DNA of 5,199 bases from Chloroflexota bacterium (GCA_027457005.1 DAIDTV010000130.1:1-5199); one strand, 5' to 3'. Positions 1-4,830 are shown, counted from the stretch's first letter. Notes: generated from the sequence alone by a model not told the origin. Numbers and translations are program-made.

Positions 1-177
1 GGCCGACGGTCGGTCCCGGGGCGGGTGAGGCTCGGGGACGGCGAGTCGCTCACCCGGGGGCCGCTCGAGCCGGCGGCCGGAGCCGGGCCGGAGATCGCCG
101 GGGATCCGGGGCGCGCCTTCAGCTCCCGGCGGCACGTCCTCACCCGGGCGCGCGCCGTCCACGTCGTGCTGGTGCAT
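1..177 (-). CDS. Possible partial ORF of unknown function, truncated by the left edge
   Basis: A frame on the minus strand starts at an ATG (177-175) and has no stop before the left edge, giving 59 codons. Most third positions are G or C, as in the real genes here, but other frames in this stretch are also open and GC-rich, so openness alone proves little. The peptide is rich in Pro, Gly, Arg and acidic residues and shows no recognisable domain. It could be the disordered N-terminus of a larger protein. The main support is positional: a TACAGT hexamer on the minus strand ends six bases before the ATG, which fits a leaderless start divergent from the gene at 230. Alternatively the region is non-coding. 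I infer this gene only weakly. Confidence 0.2.
   Translation of the reverse strand, partial: MHQHDVDGARPGEDVPPGAEGAPRIPGDLRPGSGRRLERPPGERLAVPEPHPPRDRPSA
22..56. repeat. Two-tier inverted repeat (hairpin)
   Basis: CGGGTGAG at 22-29 is perfectly complementary to CTCACCCG at 49-56. Nested inside, CTCG at 31-34 pairs with CGAG at 42-45 around a seven-base loop. The total is 12 base pairs within 35 bases. There is no T-run on either side. It may be a terminator for an unseen gene to the left (one frame ends with TGA at 26-28), or chance in GC-rich DNA. The sequence CTCACCCGGG occurs at 49-58 and again at 139-148. Confidence 0.35.
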
Positions 178-183
178 GGCCGG

Positions 184-189
184 ACTGTA
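184..189 (-). promoter_or_regulatory. Candidate -10 element (TACAGT) for the minus-strand ORF
   Basis: Read on the minus strand, TACAGT is followed by six bases and then ATG. This spacing would place the transcription start at or next to the initiation codon, the arrangement known for leaderless transcripts. I see no clear -35 box upstream of it. The call depends on the minus-strand frame being a real gene. Confidence 0.28.
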
Positions 190-216
190 TCGCCCGCCCG
201 CCGGGGCCGCGCACGG

Positions 217-222
217 TACACT
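217..222 (+). promoter_or_regulatory. Candidate -10 element (TACACT) for the two-gene unit at 230-1057
   Basis: TACACT matches the TAnnnT form of a housekeeping -10 box and ends seven bases before the ATG at 230. The A of that ATG would be the natural transcription start, so the mRNA would be leaderless. This agrees with the absence of any purine-rich Shine-Dalgarno sequence before 230. No good -35 hexamer is visible about 17 bases upstream. The same hexamer recurs at 3821-3826 in front of another gene. Confidence 0.45.
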
Positions 223-229
223 TCGCCGC

Positions 230-718
230 ATGCAATCCCCCACGCGGGATCCCGCCACGATGCCGCTCGAGCCCCTGCCCGGGGCGGCGGCCCGGCTGCG
301 TTCCGGTCACGCCAGGCTCGCCGCCGACGCCCTGCGGGCCGCGATCTCCCGGGACCCGAGCATCGGGATCCGGTACGACGCGCTCCATCTGAGCACTTTC
401 CTCCGCGACTGCGACCGGCACGTCCTGCAGCTCGCGGCGGCGCTCGAGGAAGGGCGCGCAGCGCCCCTGGCCGAGTACGTGCGGACGATCATCCCCGTGT
501 TCCGGCGTCGCCGGGTGCCCCTCGAAGACCTGGCGACCATGCTGCTGGGCACGCTCGACGCCGCCCGGTCCGCCCTTCCACCGGCGGAGGGGGATGCGGC
601 GGACCGCGTGATCGAGGCCGGCCTCGCGCGCCTCGAACGGCCCCGGCACCTGGCGGGTGACAGGCCACGCAATCCGATCCTCCAGTTCATCTGGAAGGGC
701 GCGGGGATCCTGGACTAG
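230..718 (+). CDS. Unrecognised helical protein, first gene of a two-gene unit
   Basis: This is a 162-residue soluble protein with no signal peptide or membrane segment. I do not recognise a family with confidence. Residues 20-115 read as a run of amphipathic helices, including a stretch with an Arg cluster (FRRRR, 91-95) followed by PLEDLATMLLGTLDAA (97-112). This pattern loosely recalls the helical N-terminal sensor domains of RsbR/RsbRD-type regulators, but that is only a resemblance. The C-terminus ends in the hydrophobic, aromatic NPILQFIWKGAGILD (148-162), which looks conserved or structural. I chose ATG 230 because a -10-like TACACT lies seven bases upstream. An in-frame ATG at 176 precedes that promoter, and a later one lies at 260. 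The stop codon (716-718) overlaps the ribosome binding site of the next gene, so the two are almost surely co-transcribed. The sequence suggests no catalytic motif. Confidence 0.72.
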   Translation: MQSPTRDPATMPLEPLPGAAARLRSGHARLAADALRAAISRDPSIGIRYDALHLSTFLRDCDRHVLQLAAALEEGRAAPLAEYVRTIIPVFRRRRVPLEDLATMLLGTLDAARSALPPAEGDAADRVIEAGLARLERPRHLAGDRPRNPILQFIWKGAGILD

Positions 719-727
719 GGGACGGCG

Positions 728-1057
728 ATGACGATCAAGTGGGTCCAGACCGATCCGCTCATCATGAACGGCGAGCCGTTCTGCTACGCCACCCGGCTGA
801 CCGTCCGGAACATCCTCGAGATGCGCGCGCACGGCCTGACGCCGGACCGGATGATCGCCGAGCACCCCGAACTCCGGAGGGTCGGCCTGGCCGAGGCGTT
901 CCGGTTCGCGTCGGCTCACCGCGACCGGTACGCGGAGTTCTTCGGGCCGGACGGTTCGCTGCTCGGCCCGGGGTACACGCCGGAGGAGGCGGCGGGGTTC
1001 CCCGAGGATCTCCGAGAACTGGCGGGGATCGTCACGAACCGGGCCCGGCCGAGCTGA
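728..1057 (+). CDS. DUF433-like small protein (possible antitoxin-type or DNA-binding fold)
   Basis: This 109-residue protein matches the DUF433 pattern over residues 13-65: a small turn with GEPF, then ATRLTV (21-26), an NILEM helix, the GLTPDRMIAEHPEL segment (36-49), and a closing helix with AEAFRFA (55-61). DUF433 proteins are small helix-turn-helix-like domains. Many act as the antitoxin partner of a PIN-like toxin, but many are orphans. Here no PIN-like toxin is adjacent and the upstream neighbour is an unrelated helical protein, so a toxin-antitoxin role is not supported. The usual GTR is ATR here, and a 40-residue tail with a PGYTPEEAAGFPEDL segment (81-95) follows the domain. The start is clear: AGGGGA at 717-722 lies five bases before ATG 728, and only nine bases separate it from the previous stop. 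Confidence 0.82.
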   Translation: MTIKWVQTDPLIMNGEPFCYATRLTVRNILEMRAHGLTPDRMIAEHPELRRVGLAEAFRFASAHRDRYAEFFGPDGSLLGPGYTPEEAAGFPEDLRELAGIVTNRARPS

Positions 1058-1066
1058 GCGGGATCC

Positions 1067-1104
1067 GGCCGGCGGCGCCGTCCCGGCGGCGGGACCGCCC
1101 GGCC
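1067..1104 (+). terminator. GC-rich stem-loop after the DUF433-like gene
   Basis: An outer arm GGCCGG (1067-1072) pairs with CCGGCC (1099-1104). An inner arm GTCCCG (1080-1085) pairs perfectly with CGGGAC (1090-1095) around a GCGG loop, with an unpaired bulge between the two arms. It begins ten bases after the stop codon. No T-run follows, so classical intrinsic termination is uncertain. Its position between two units that seem to have separate promoters favours a terminator or 3'-end stabiliser. Confidence 0.4.
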
Positions 1105-1164
1105 CCCCGGCACGCCACGCCGTCGCTATCCGACCAGATCACTCGGAATTGAGCCGGTCGGTGC

Positions 1165-1170
1165 TAGGAT
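1165..1170 (+). promoter_or_regulatory. Candidate -10 element (TAGGAT) for the operon starting at 1237
   Basis: TAGGAT, preceded by TGC, is a good TAnnnT -10 hexamer in an otherwise GC-rich gap of 179 bases. The surrounding 1126-1153 stretch is the most AT-rich part of the gap. A start near 1177 would leave a 5' untranslated region of about 60 bases. No convincing -35 lies 16-18 bases upstream. A TTGAGC lies only ten bases upstream, which is too close for a standard sigma-70 promoter. I see no cobalamin riboswitch elements in this gap. Confidence 0.42.
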
Positions 1171-1236
1171 GAGGGCCGAACCGCGCACGGCCGCGTCCCC
1201 CGCGCCGCATGCGCCCACCGAGGACCCGACCTGATC

Positions 1237-1653
1237 ATGACCGACTCCGCCTCCGACATGTCGCCCGACGTCGCTCCCGCCCAGCAGCCCGCCTATCCGG
1301 GGTCGCCGGCGTCCGGATCGGCCGCGGCCCCCACTGCACCGGCCGCCACTCCCGTACCGGCCGCCTTCGACGCCGAGCGGCGCGCCACCGAGCTCGCCAT
1401 CCTCGACTCGCTCCGGACCGTGGTCGATCCCGAGATCGGGATGAACGTGGTGGAGCTTGCGCTGATCAAGCAGATCGTCCTAGGTCCGGAACAGACCGAG
1501 GTCAGGATGATCCTCACCACGCCCTTCTGCCCGTATGCCGGCGCCATGATCCAGCAGGTCAAGGAGGCGACCGAGGAGGTCGTGGGCCACGACGTCAAGA
1601 TCACGCTGCTGGCGGAGCGCTGGGATCCGCGCGACGCCGGCCTGACCTGGTGA
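1237..1653 (+). CDS. MIP18/SufT-family (DUF59) iron-sulfur cluster assembly protein
   Basis: This is a 138-residue cytoplasmic protein. Residues 1-44 are a Pro/Ala/Ser-rich, probably disordered extension. The DUF59 domain fills residues 50-130: the helix ELAILDSLRTV, the hallmark VDPEIGMNVVELALIKQI (63-80), a strand region with VRMILTT (89-95), then PFCPYAGAM (96-104) with the conserved Cys98, and a closing strand plus ERWDPRDAG (127-135). Family members (SufT, PaaD, the eukaryotic MIP18/CIA2) help deliver or mature Fe-S clusters on target proteins, and the conserved Cys is functionally important in several. Length without the extension is typical. The start codon has only a weak, distant GAGGA (1220-1224, 12 bases away); an in-frame ATG at 1258 is an alternative. 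It is the first gene of a probable three-gene operon. The exact client protein cannot be read from the sequence. Confidence 0.9.
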   Translation: MTDSASDMSPDVAPAQQPAYPGSPASGSAAAPTAPAATPVPAAFDAERRATELAILDSLRTVVDPEIGMNVVELALIKQIVLGPEQTEVRMILTTPFCPYAGAMIQQVKEATEEVVGHDVKITLLAERWDPRDAGLTW

Positions 1654-1660
1654 CCCGGAC

Positions 1661-1678
1661 GGCCGCGTCGGGGCGGCC
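1661..1678 (+). other. Small stem-loop in the 52-base gap between the SufT-like and adenosyltransferase genes
   Basis: GGCCGC (1661-1666) pairs perfectly with GCGGCC (1673-1678) around a six-base loop, beginning eight bases after the upstream stop codon. There is no T-run, so a full terminator is unlikely. It could modulate read-through or mRNA stability, or be chance in this GC-rich context. Confidence 0.28.
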
Positions 1679-1705
1679 TGCGACCGGCGCGGCGACGGAT
1701 CGGCC

Positions 1706-2464
1706 GTGACCCAGAGACGCCCGGGCATCCGCGACAGCGCCGTGGCCACCGGCCGCGGGGACGACGGCACCACCGGGCTCCTGTTCGGGGGCGAGCGGGT
1801 CGCCAAGGATGACGCCCGGACGGAGGCCTACGGCACGATCGACGAGGCGGTCGCCGCGCTGGGGCTCGCCCGGGCCGAGCTCGCGATGAAGGACCAGTAC
1901 GGCGTCCTCACGCCGGCCCTCGCCGGCATCGGGGACCTGGTCCTCAGGTTCCAGCGGGAGCTGTTCGTGGTCGGCGCGGAGCTGGCCACGAATCCGGAGG
2001 CCAGGGATCGGCTGCGGGACGGGGAGACCCGCGTGACCGAGCCGATGGTGGCGGGCGTCGAGGCGGCGCTGGCCGACCTCGAGGCGCGCGTCCCGATGCC
2101 GTCGGAGTTCGTCGTCCCCGGTGAGAGCCGCGTGTCCGCGTCGATCGAGCTTGCCCGCACCGTCGTTCGCCGGGCCGAGCGGCGCGTCGTCGGGCTCGAG
2201 CGCCAGGGGCTCGCCGGCACGTGGACCGTGCCGTACCTCAACCGGCTCGCCGACTTCCTGTGGGTCCTGGCCCGTGCGGCCGAAGCCGCGGAGGCGCGCG
2301 ACGCCCGACCGGCCCGGGTCGCTCCGCGCACGCGACGGCCCCGTGACGGCGGCACCGCAGCGGCCCGTGGCACGGCATCGGGCGGAGGTGCCGCGGCCCC
2401 CGAAGGCACGGCATCGGGCGGAGGCGCCGTCACCCCCGAAGGCACGGCATCGCGCGGCGCCTGA
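1706..2464 (+). CDS. ATP:cob(I)alamin (corrinoid) adenosyltransferase, PduO/MMAB type
   Basis: The enzyme transfers the 5'-deoxyadenosyl group of ATP to cob(I)alamin, making coenzyme B12 in the cytoplasm. The N-terminal nucleotide-binding signature is TGRGDDGTTGLLFGGERV (15-32), followed by AKDDARTEAYGTIDE (33-47). LFVVGAELAT (86-95) and the key helix ELARTVVRRAERR (148-160) follow; this helix carries the Arg/Arg/Glu residues that bind ATP and the corrinoid-facing site in PduO/MMAB enzymes. YLNRLADFLWVLAR (177-190) closes the five-helix bundle. The family is usually about 190 residues, so the core ends near 195. Residues 196-252 are an extra basic, then Gly/Ala/Thr-rich, repetitive tail of unknown role. 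The start is GTG 1706, with no clear Shine-Dalgarno sequence; translation may depend on coupling or on the upstream gene's mRNA. I do not assign a symbol because pduO, cobO-like and MMAB naming varies. Confidence 0.93.
   Translation: MTQRRPGIRDSAVATGRGDDGTTGLLFGGERVAKDDARTEAYGTIDEAVAALGLARAELAMKDQYGVLTPALAGIGDLVLRFQRELFVVGAELATNPEARDRLRDGETRVTEPMVAGVEAALADLEARVPMPSEFVVPGESRVSASIELARTVVRRAERRVVGLERQGLAGTWTVPYLNRLADFLWVLARAAEAAEARDARPARVAPRTRRPRDGGTAAARGTASGGGAAAPEGTASGGGAVTPEGTASRGA
2369..2461 (+). repeat. 36-bp tandem repeat (about 2.6 copies) in the 3' end of the adenosyltransferase gene
   Basis: Two units at 2369-2404 and 2405-2440 differ at only a few positions. A third, partial unit begins at 2441 and runs into the stop codon. 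Each starts with GGCACGGCATCG. The unit length is a multiple of three, so it encodes a 12-residue repeat beginning GTASGGGA and ending PE. A degenerate half-unit (2351-2368, encoding GTAAAR) precedes them. The near-identity at the DNA level suggests recent slipped-strand expansion. The tail is expected to be disordered. Confidence 0.88.
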
Positions 2465-2471
2465 CCGTCGC

Positions 2472-3782
2472 GTGAGCCGTCCGCCATCCCTGCTGCTCGA
2501 CCTGGAGCCACTGCGCAGGGATCGCGATTTCCGCCTGATCTGGGCGGGCCAGGTGGTGAGCGCGGCCGGCCGCCAGGTCACGGTCGTCACGCTGCCCTAC
2601 CAGCTCTGGCTGGCGACCGGCTCGCCCCTTTCGATCGGCGCGCTCTCGATGGTCCAGCTGATGCCGCTGGTCGCCTTCTCCCTGTACGGCGGCGCGATCG
2701 CCGACGCCGTCGACCGCCGCCGGTTGCTGCTCCTGACGCAGTCGATCCTGGCGCTGTCCAGCGCGTCGCTCGCGGTGCTCGCCATGGTGCCGCACACCCC
2801 GATCGTGCTGATCTACGGGGTGGCATTCCTGGCCGCAACCGTCTCGGCCGTCGACCAGCCGGCGCGCACCTCGGCCGTTCCGCGGCTGGTCCCCCGAGAG
2901 CGCCTGACCATGGCGATCGCCCTCAACCAGGCGGGGTCCCAGACTGCCGGCGTGGTCGGCCCCGCGATCGGCGGCCTGCTGATCGCCACCGTCGGGCCCG
3001 CCGGCGCCTACCTCGTCGACGCCGTCACCTACGGCGCCTCGCTCGCCGCCCTCGTCGTCATCGCCCCGATCCCGGCGCTGAAGGGCGTGGTCCGGCCGGG
3101 CCTGGAGGCCGTGGTGGAGGGGCTCCGGTTTGCCCGCAGCCGGGCCGAGATCCTCGCCACGTTCGTCGTCGATCTCGACGCGATGATCTTCGGGATGCCG
3201 CAGGCGCTCTTCCCGATCCTGGCCCTCACGGTGTTCCATGCCGGCGCCCAGGGCTACGGGCTGCTCGCCGCCGCACCCGCCGCCGGGGCCCTGGTCGGCG
3301 CGCTGCTGACGGGGTGGGTATCGCGCGTGCGCTTCCAGGGGCGTGCCGTCTACATCGCCGTTGCGCTCTGGGGGATCGCGATCACGGCGTTCGGCCTGGC
3401 CACGTTCTCGCTGCCGCTCGCGCTGCTGCTCCTGGCGATCGCCGGCGGCGCGGACGTGATCAGCGCCGTGTTCCGCGGGACGATCCTGCAGCTGGCCACT
3501 CCCGACGAGCTGCGCGGCCGGCTGTCGGCCCTGCACGGGATGGTCGTGACGGCCGGCCCCCGGCTGGGCGACATGGAGGCGACCGCCGTCGCGGCCGCGG
3601 TCAACGCGCAGTTCTCGGTCGTGAGCGGGGGCCTCGCGTGCCTCGTGGGCCTGGGACTGATCGCCTGGCGGCTGCCGCAGTTCGGGCGGTACGAGGCGGT
3701 CCCGCAGGCCGTCAGATCCGGCGTGCCGCGCACCGGCGGTGGTGCGGTCCAGCCCGAGACCCTGCCCGATGTCGAGCCGTAG
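2472..3782 (+). CDS. Major facilitator superfamily exporter, EntS/MFS_3-like
   Basis: This is a 436-residue inner-membrane protein with about 12 hydrophobic helices. After LEPLRRDRDFRLIWAGQ (11-27), the usual opening of this subfamily, come TM1 and TM2. The MFS motif A equivalent GGAIADAVDRRR (73-84) follows in the TM2-3 loop. AVDQPARTSAVPRLVP (126-141) and LNQAGSQTAGVVGPAIGG (151-168) match the conserved TM4-5 region of enterobactin-exporter-like proteins. The second half has an equivalent loop near 284-291 and DELRGRLSALHGM (345-357) before TM11. The C-terminal 35 residues are polar. Such proteins use the proton gradient to export small molecules such as siderophores or drugs; the substrate here is unknown. 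I chose GTG 2472, seven bases after the adenosyltransferase stop, because it places the conserved N-terminus correctly. No Shine-Dalgarno sequence is visible, so translational coupling is likely. In-frame GTGs at 2343 and 2367 lie inside the preceding gene. Confidence 0.9.
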   Translation: MSRPPSLLLDLEPLRRDRDFRLIWAGQVVSAAGRQVTVVTLPYQLWLATGSPLSIGALSMVQLMPLVAFSLYGGAIADAVDRRRLLLLTQSILALSSASLAVLAMVPHTPIVLIYGVAFLAATVSAVDQPARTSAVPRLVPRERLTMAIALNQAGSQTAGVVGPAIGGLLIATVGPAGAYLVDAVTYGASLAALVVIAPIPALKGVVRPGLEAVVEGLRFARSRAEILATFVVDLDAMIFGMPQALFPILALTVFHAGAQGYGLLAAAPAAGALVGALLTGWVSRVRFQGRAVYIAVALWGIAITAFGLATFSLPLALLLLAIAGGADVISAVFRGTILQLATPDELRGRLSALHGMVVTAGPRLGDMEATAVAAAVNAQFSVVSGGLACLVGLGLIAWRLPQFGRYEAVPQAVRSGVPRTGGGAVQPETLPDVEP

Positions 3783-3820
3783 CTTCACCGTCTCTTCATC
3801 GCCTCTTGACGCAGGAGGCA

Positions 3821-3826
3821 TACACT
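3821..3826 (+). promoter_or_regulatory. Candidate -10 element (TACACT) for the Bax inhibitor-1 gene
   Basis: TACACT is identical to the hexamer at 217-222. A start around 3833 would give a 5' untranslated region of about 35 bases. TTGACG at 3806-3811 looks like a -35 box but is only nine bases away. TTCATC at 3796-3801 has a 19-base spacer, long but tolerable. The location, 39 bases after the exporter stop, supports an independent unit. Confidence 0.5.
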
Positions 3827-3831
3827 CTGGG

Positions 3832-3847
3832 TCGGCCTGACGGCCGA
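3832..3847 (+). other. Hairpin at the predicted 5' end of the Bax inhibitor-1 mRNA
   Basis: TCGGCC (3832-3837) and GGCCGA (3842-3847) form a perfect six-pair stem with a TGAC tetraloop. If transcription begins near 3833, this hairpin is the very start of the mRNA and leaves the ribosome binding site at 3853-3860 exposed. A role in 5'-end protection is an inference. Confidence 0.4.
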
Positions 3848-3852
3848 AGATC

Positions 3853-3860
3853 AAGGAGAA
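3853..3860 (+). promoter_or_regulatory. Strong ribosome binding site that fixes the GTG start at 3868
   Basis: AAGGAGAA lies seven bases before GTG 3868 and is the best Shine-Dalgarno match among the genes here. It decides the start: the next in-frame ATG is far inside the first membrane segment. Confidence 0.8.
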
Positions 3861-3867
3861 ACCTTCC

Positions 3868-4629
3868 GTGTTCAACACGAACCGCAACGACCCCAACCGG
3901 TACGAGGCACCCGACGACGCGCAGCGCGGGCCGGTCGGCTACGGCTGGGACCCCCGCGCCCTGACCGCCCGTCCGGTCGCCGGCGTGCGGGAGGGCTTCC
4001 TGACCGCCAGCTTCGTCTGGATGTTCCTCGCGCTGCTGGTGAGCGCCGCAACCGCCTTCATGACGCTCGCGAACCAGAGTGCGCTCCAGCTGGTCGCCAA
4101 CGACTTCTTCCTGTTGATCATCGCGGAGTTCGCGATGGTGATCGGGCTCAGCGCCGCGATCAACCGGCTGAACTCGACCGTGGCGCTGCTGATGCTCTTC
4201 GTCTACGCGGCGCTCAACGGGGCGATGTTCGCGATCATCCTCGAGGTCTACAACATCGGCTCGGTCACCTCCGCGTTCGTCGGCGCCGCGGCCATCTTCG
4301 GCGCCGCCGCGCTCTACGGGTACGTCACCGGGCGCGACCTCACCAGCCTGGGCGGGCTGCTGTTCGCCGGCCTGATCGGGGTCGTGGTCGCGTCGCTCGC
4401 GAACATGTTCATCGGCGGGTCCGGGCTCAGCTTCGTGATCGGCATCGTGGGCACGCTGCTGTTCACCGGCCTGACCGCGTTCGACGTGCAGCGCATCAAG
4501 AACGGCCGCATGGCCTGGGTCCAGAACCGCGAGAACGCCTCGGTGCTCGGGGCGCTCTCCCTGTACCTGGACTTCGTGAACCTGTTCCTGATGCTGCTCC
4601 GGGTGACCGGCGGGGGCGGGCGCCGGTAG
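3868..4629 (+). CDS. Bax inhibitor-1/YccA-family (TMBIM) membrane protein
   Basis: This is a 253-residue integral membrane protein. A soluble N-terminal tail (1-40) rich in Asn, Asp, Pro and Arg precedes seven hydrophobic segments at roughly 43-65, 79-97, 104-126, 133-153, 161-182, 186-206 and 227-246. The family signature is clear in the last two: LTAFDVQRIKNG (202-213) and LGALSLYLDFVNLFLMLLR (227-245). Asp206 and Asp235 correspond to the two buried aspartates that form the pH-sensing pair in bacterial homologues such as BsYetJ, so a proton-sensitive calcium-leak activity is possible. In bacteria the physiological role of the family is unsettled: YccA interacts with the FtsH protease, others with calcium homeostasis or stress. 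The gene stands alone, with its own promoter and a downstream hairpin. Glu126, in an EVYNIGS context, is also typical of the family. The assignment to the family is secure; the function is not. Confidence 0.94.
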   Translation: MFNTNRNDPNRYEAPDDAQRGPVGYGWDPRALTARPVAGVREGFLTASFVWMFLALLVSAATAFMTLANQSALQLVANDFFLLIIAEFAMVIGLSAAINRLNSTVALLMLFVYAALNGAMFAIILEVYNIGSVTSAFVGAAAIFGAAALYGYVTGRDLTSLGGLLFAGLIGVVVASLANMFIGGSGLSFVIGIVGTLLFTGLTAFDVQRIKNGRMAWVQNRENASVLGALSLYLDFVNLFLMLLRVTGGGGRR

Positions 4630-4637
4630 TCCAGCCC

Positions 4638-4676
4638 TGATCCTGGCCCCGGATCGGAACATCCGGGGCCTGATCA
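4638..4676 (+). terminator. Strong terminator-like hairpin after the Bax inhibitor-1 gene
   Basis: GGCCCCGGAT (4645-4654) and ATCCGGGGCC (4661-4670) form a perfect ten-pair stem with a six-base loop. After a small bulge, TGATC (4638-4642) pairs with GATCA (4672-4676), extending it to 15 pairs. It begins eight bases after the stop codon. No T-run follows, as is common in very GC-rich genomes, so it may act as a terminator without a U-tract or as a 3' stabiliser. Confidence 0.65.
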
Positions 4677-4702
4677 TGATCCGTGACCCTGACCGGGCGC
4701 CT

Positions 4703-4776
4703 CGGATCGGGATCCGCCGCGCCGGGCGCCTGCGCGCCGACCTGCCACGTGTCGGGTCGCTTCGGGCAGGCGCCTG
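4703..4776. repeat. Cluster of short inverted repeats in the 234-base intergenic gap
   Basis: CGGATC (4703-4708) faces GATCCG (4711-4716). GGCGCCTG (4725-4732) faces CAGGCGCC (4767-4774). Inside the latter, CCTGCC (4741-4746) pairs with GGCAGG (4765-4770) as an alternative fold, and CACGTG (4746-4751) is a palindrome. They might be a second terminator or an operator for the downstream gene, but short GC palindromes are expected by chance at this composition. Confidence 0.3.
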
Positions 4777-4824
4777 TCTCGCCGGCCGCAGTTCCACGCC
4801 CTGAGCGGCCGCCCCCGTCGCCGC

Positions 4825-4830
4825 TACCAT
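4825..4830 (+). promoter_or_regulatory. Candidate -10 element (TACCAT) for the oxidoreductase gene
   Basis: TACCAT fits the TAnnnT pattern and lies 33 bases before the ATG at 4864. A weak CTGAGC lies 18 bases upstream as a possible -35. A start near 4837 would give a leader of roughly 27 bases containing the ribosome binding site GGAGGG at 4854-4859. Confidence 0.4.

Noticed and set aside
25..660. A 211-codon plus-strand frame across the start of the first gene
   Set aside because: Beyond 230 it is an Arg/Ala/Pro-rich alternative frame of the chosen gene. Its start has no ribosome binding site, though its first part cannot be fully excluded.
140..919. A 259-codon open frame on the minus strand over the first two plus-strand genes
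   Set aside because: It covers two genes with good start signals and a DUF433 match. Its peptide shows no family features.
1141..1175. GGAATT upstream of TAGGAT as a possible ECF-type -35 box
   Set aside because: No matching ECF -10 motif is found at the right spacing. The TAnnnT reading is simpler.
2369..2461. 36-bp repeat as a small CRISPR array
   Set aside because: The units are directly adjacent without spacers, and they are in frame within a coding sequence.
2505..2516. AGCCACTG, resembling a conserved piece of cobalamin riboswitches, near the adenosyltransferase gene
   Set aside because: It lies inside the exporter coding sequence, with none of the other riboswitch elements such as the B12 box nearby. 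It is chance.
2430..3896. A 488-codon open frame on the minus strand opposite the exporter
   Set aside because: Its composition is Arg/Gly/Asp/Gln-rich with no domain, and the opposite strand encodes a clear membrane transporter. Long antisense frames are expected in GC-rich coding DNA.
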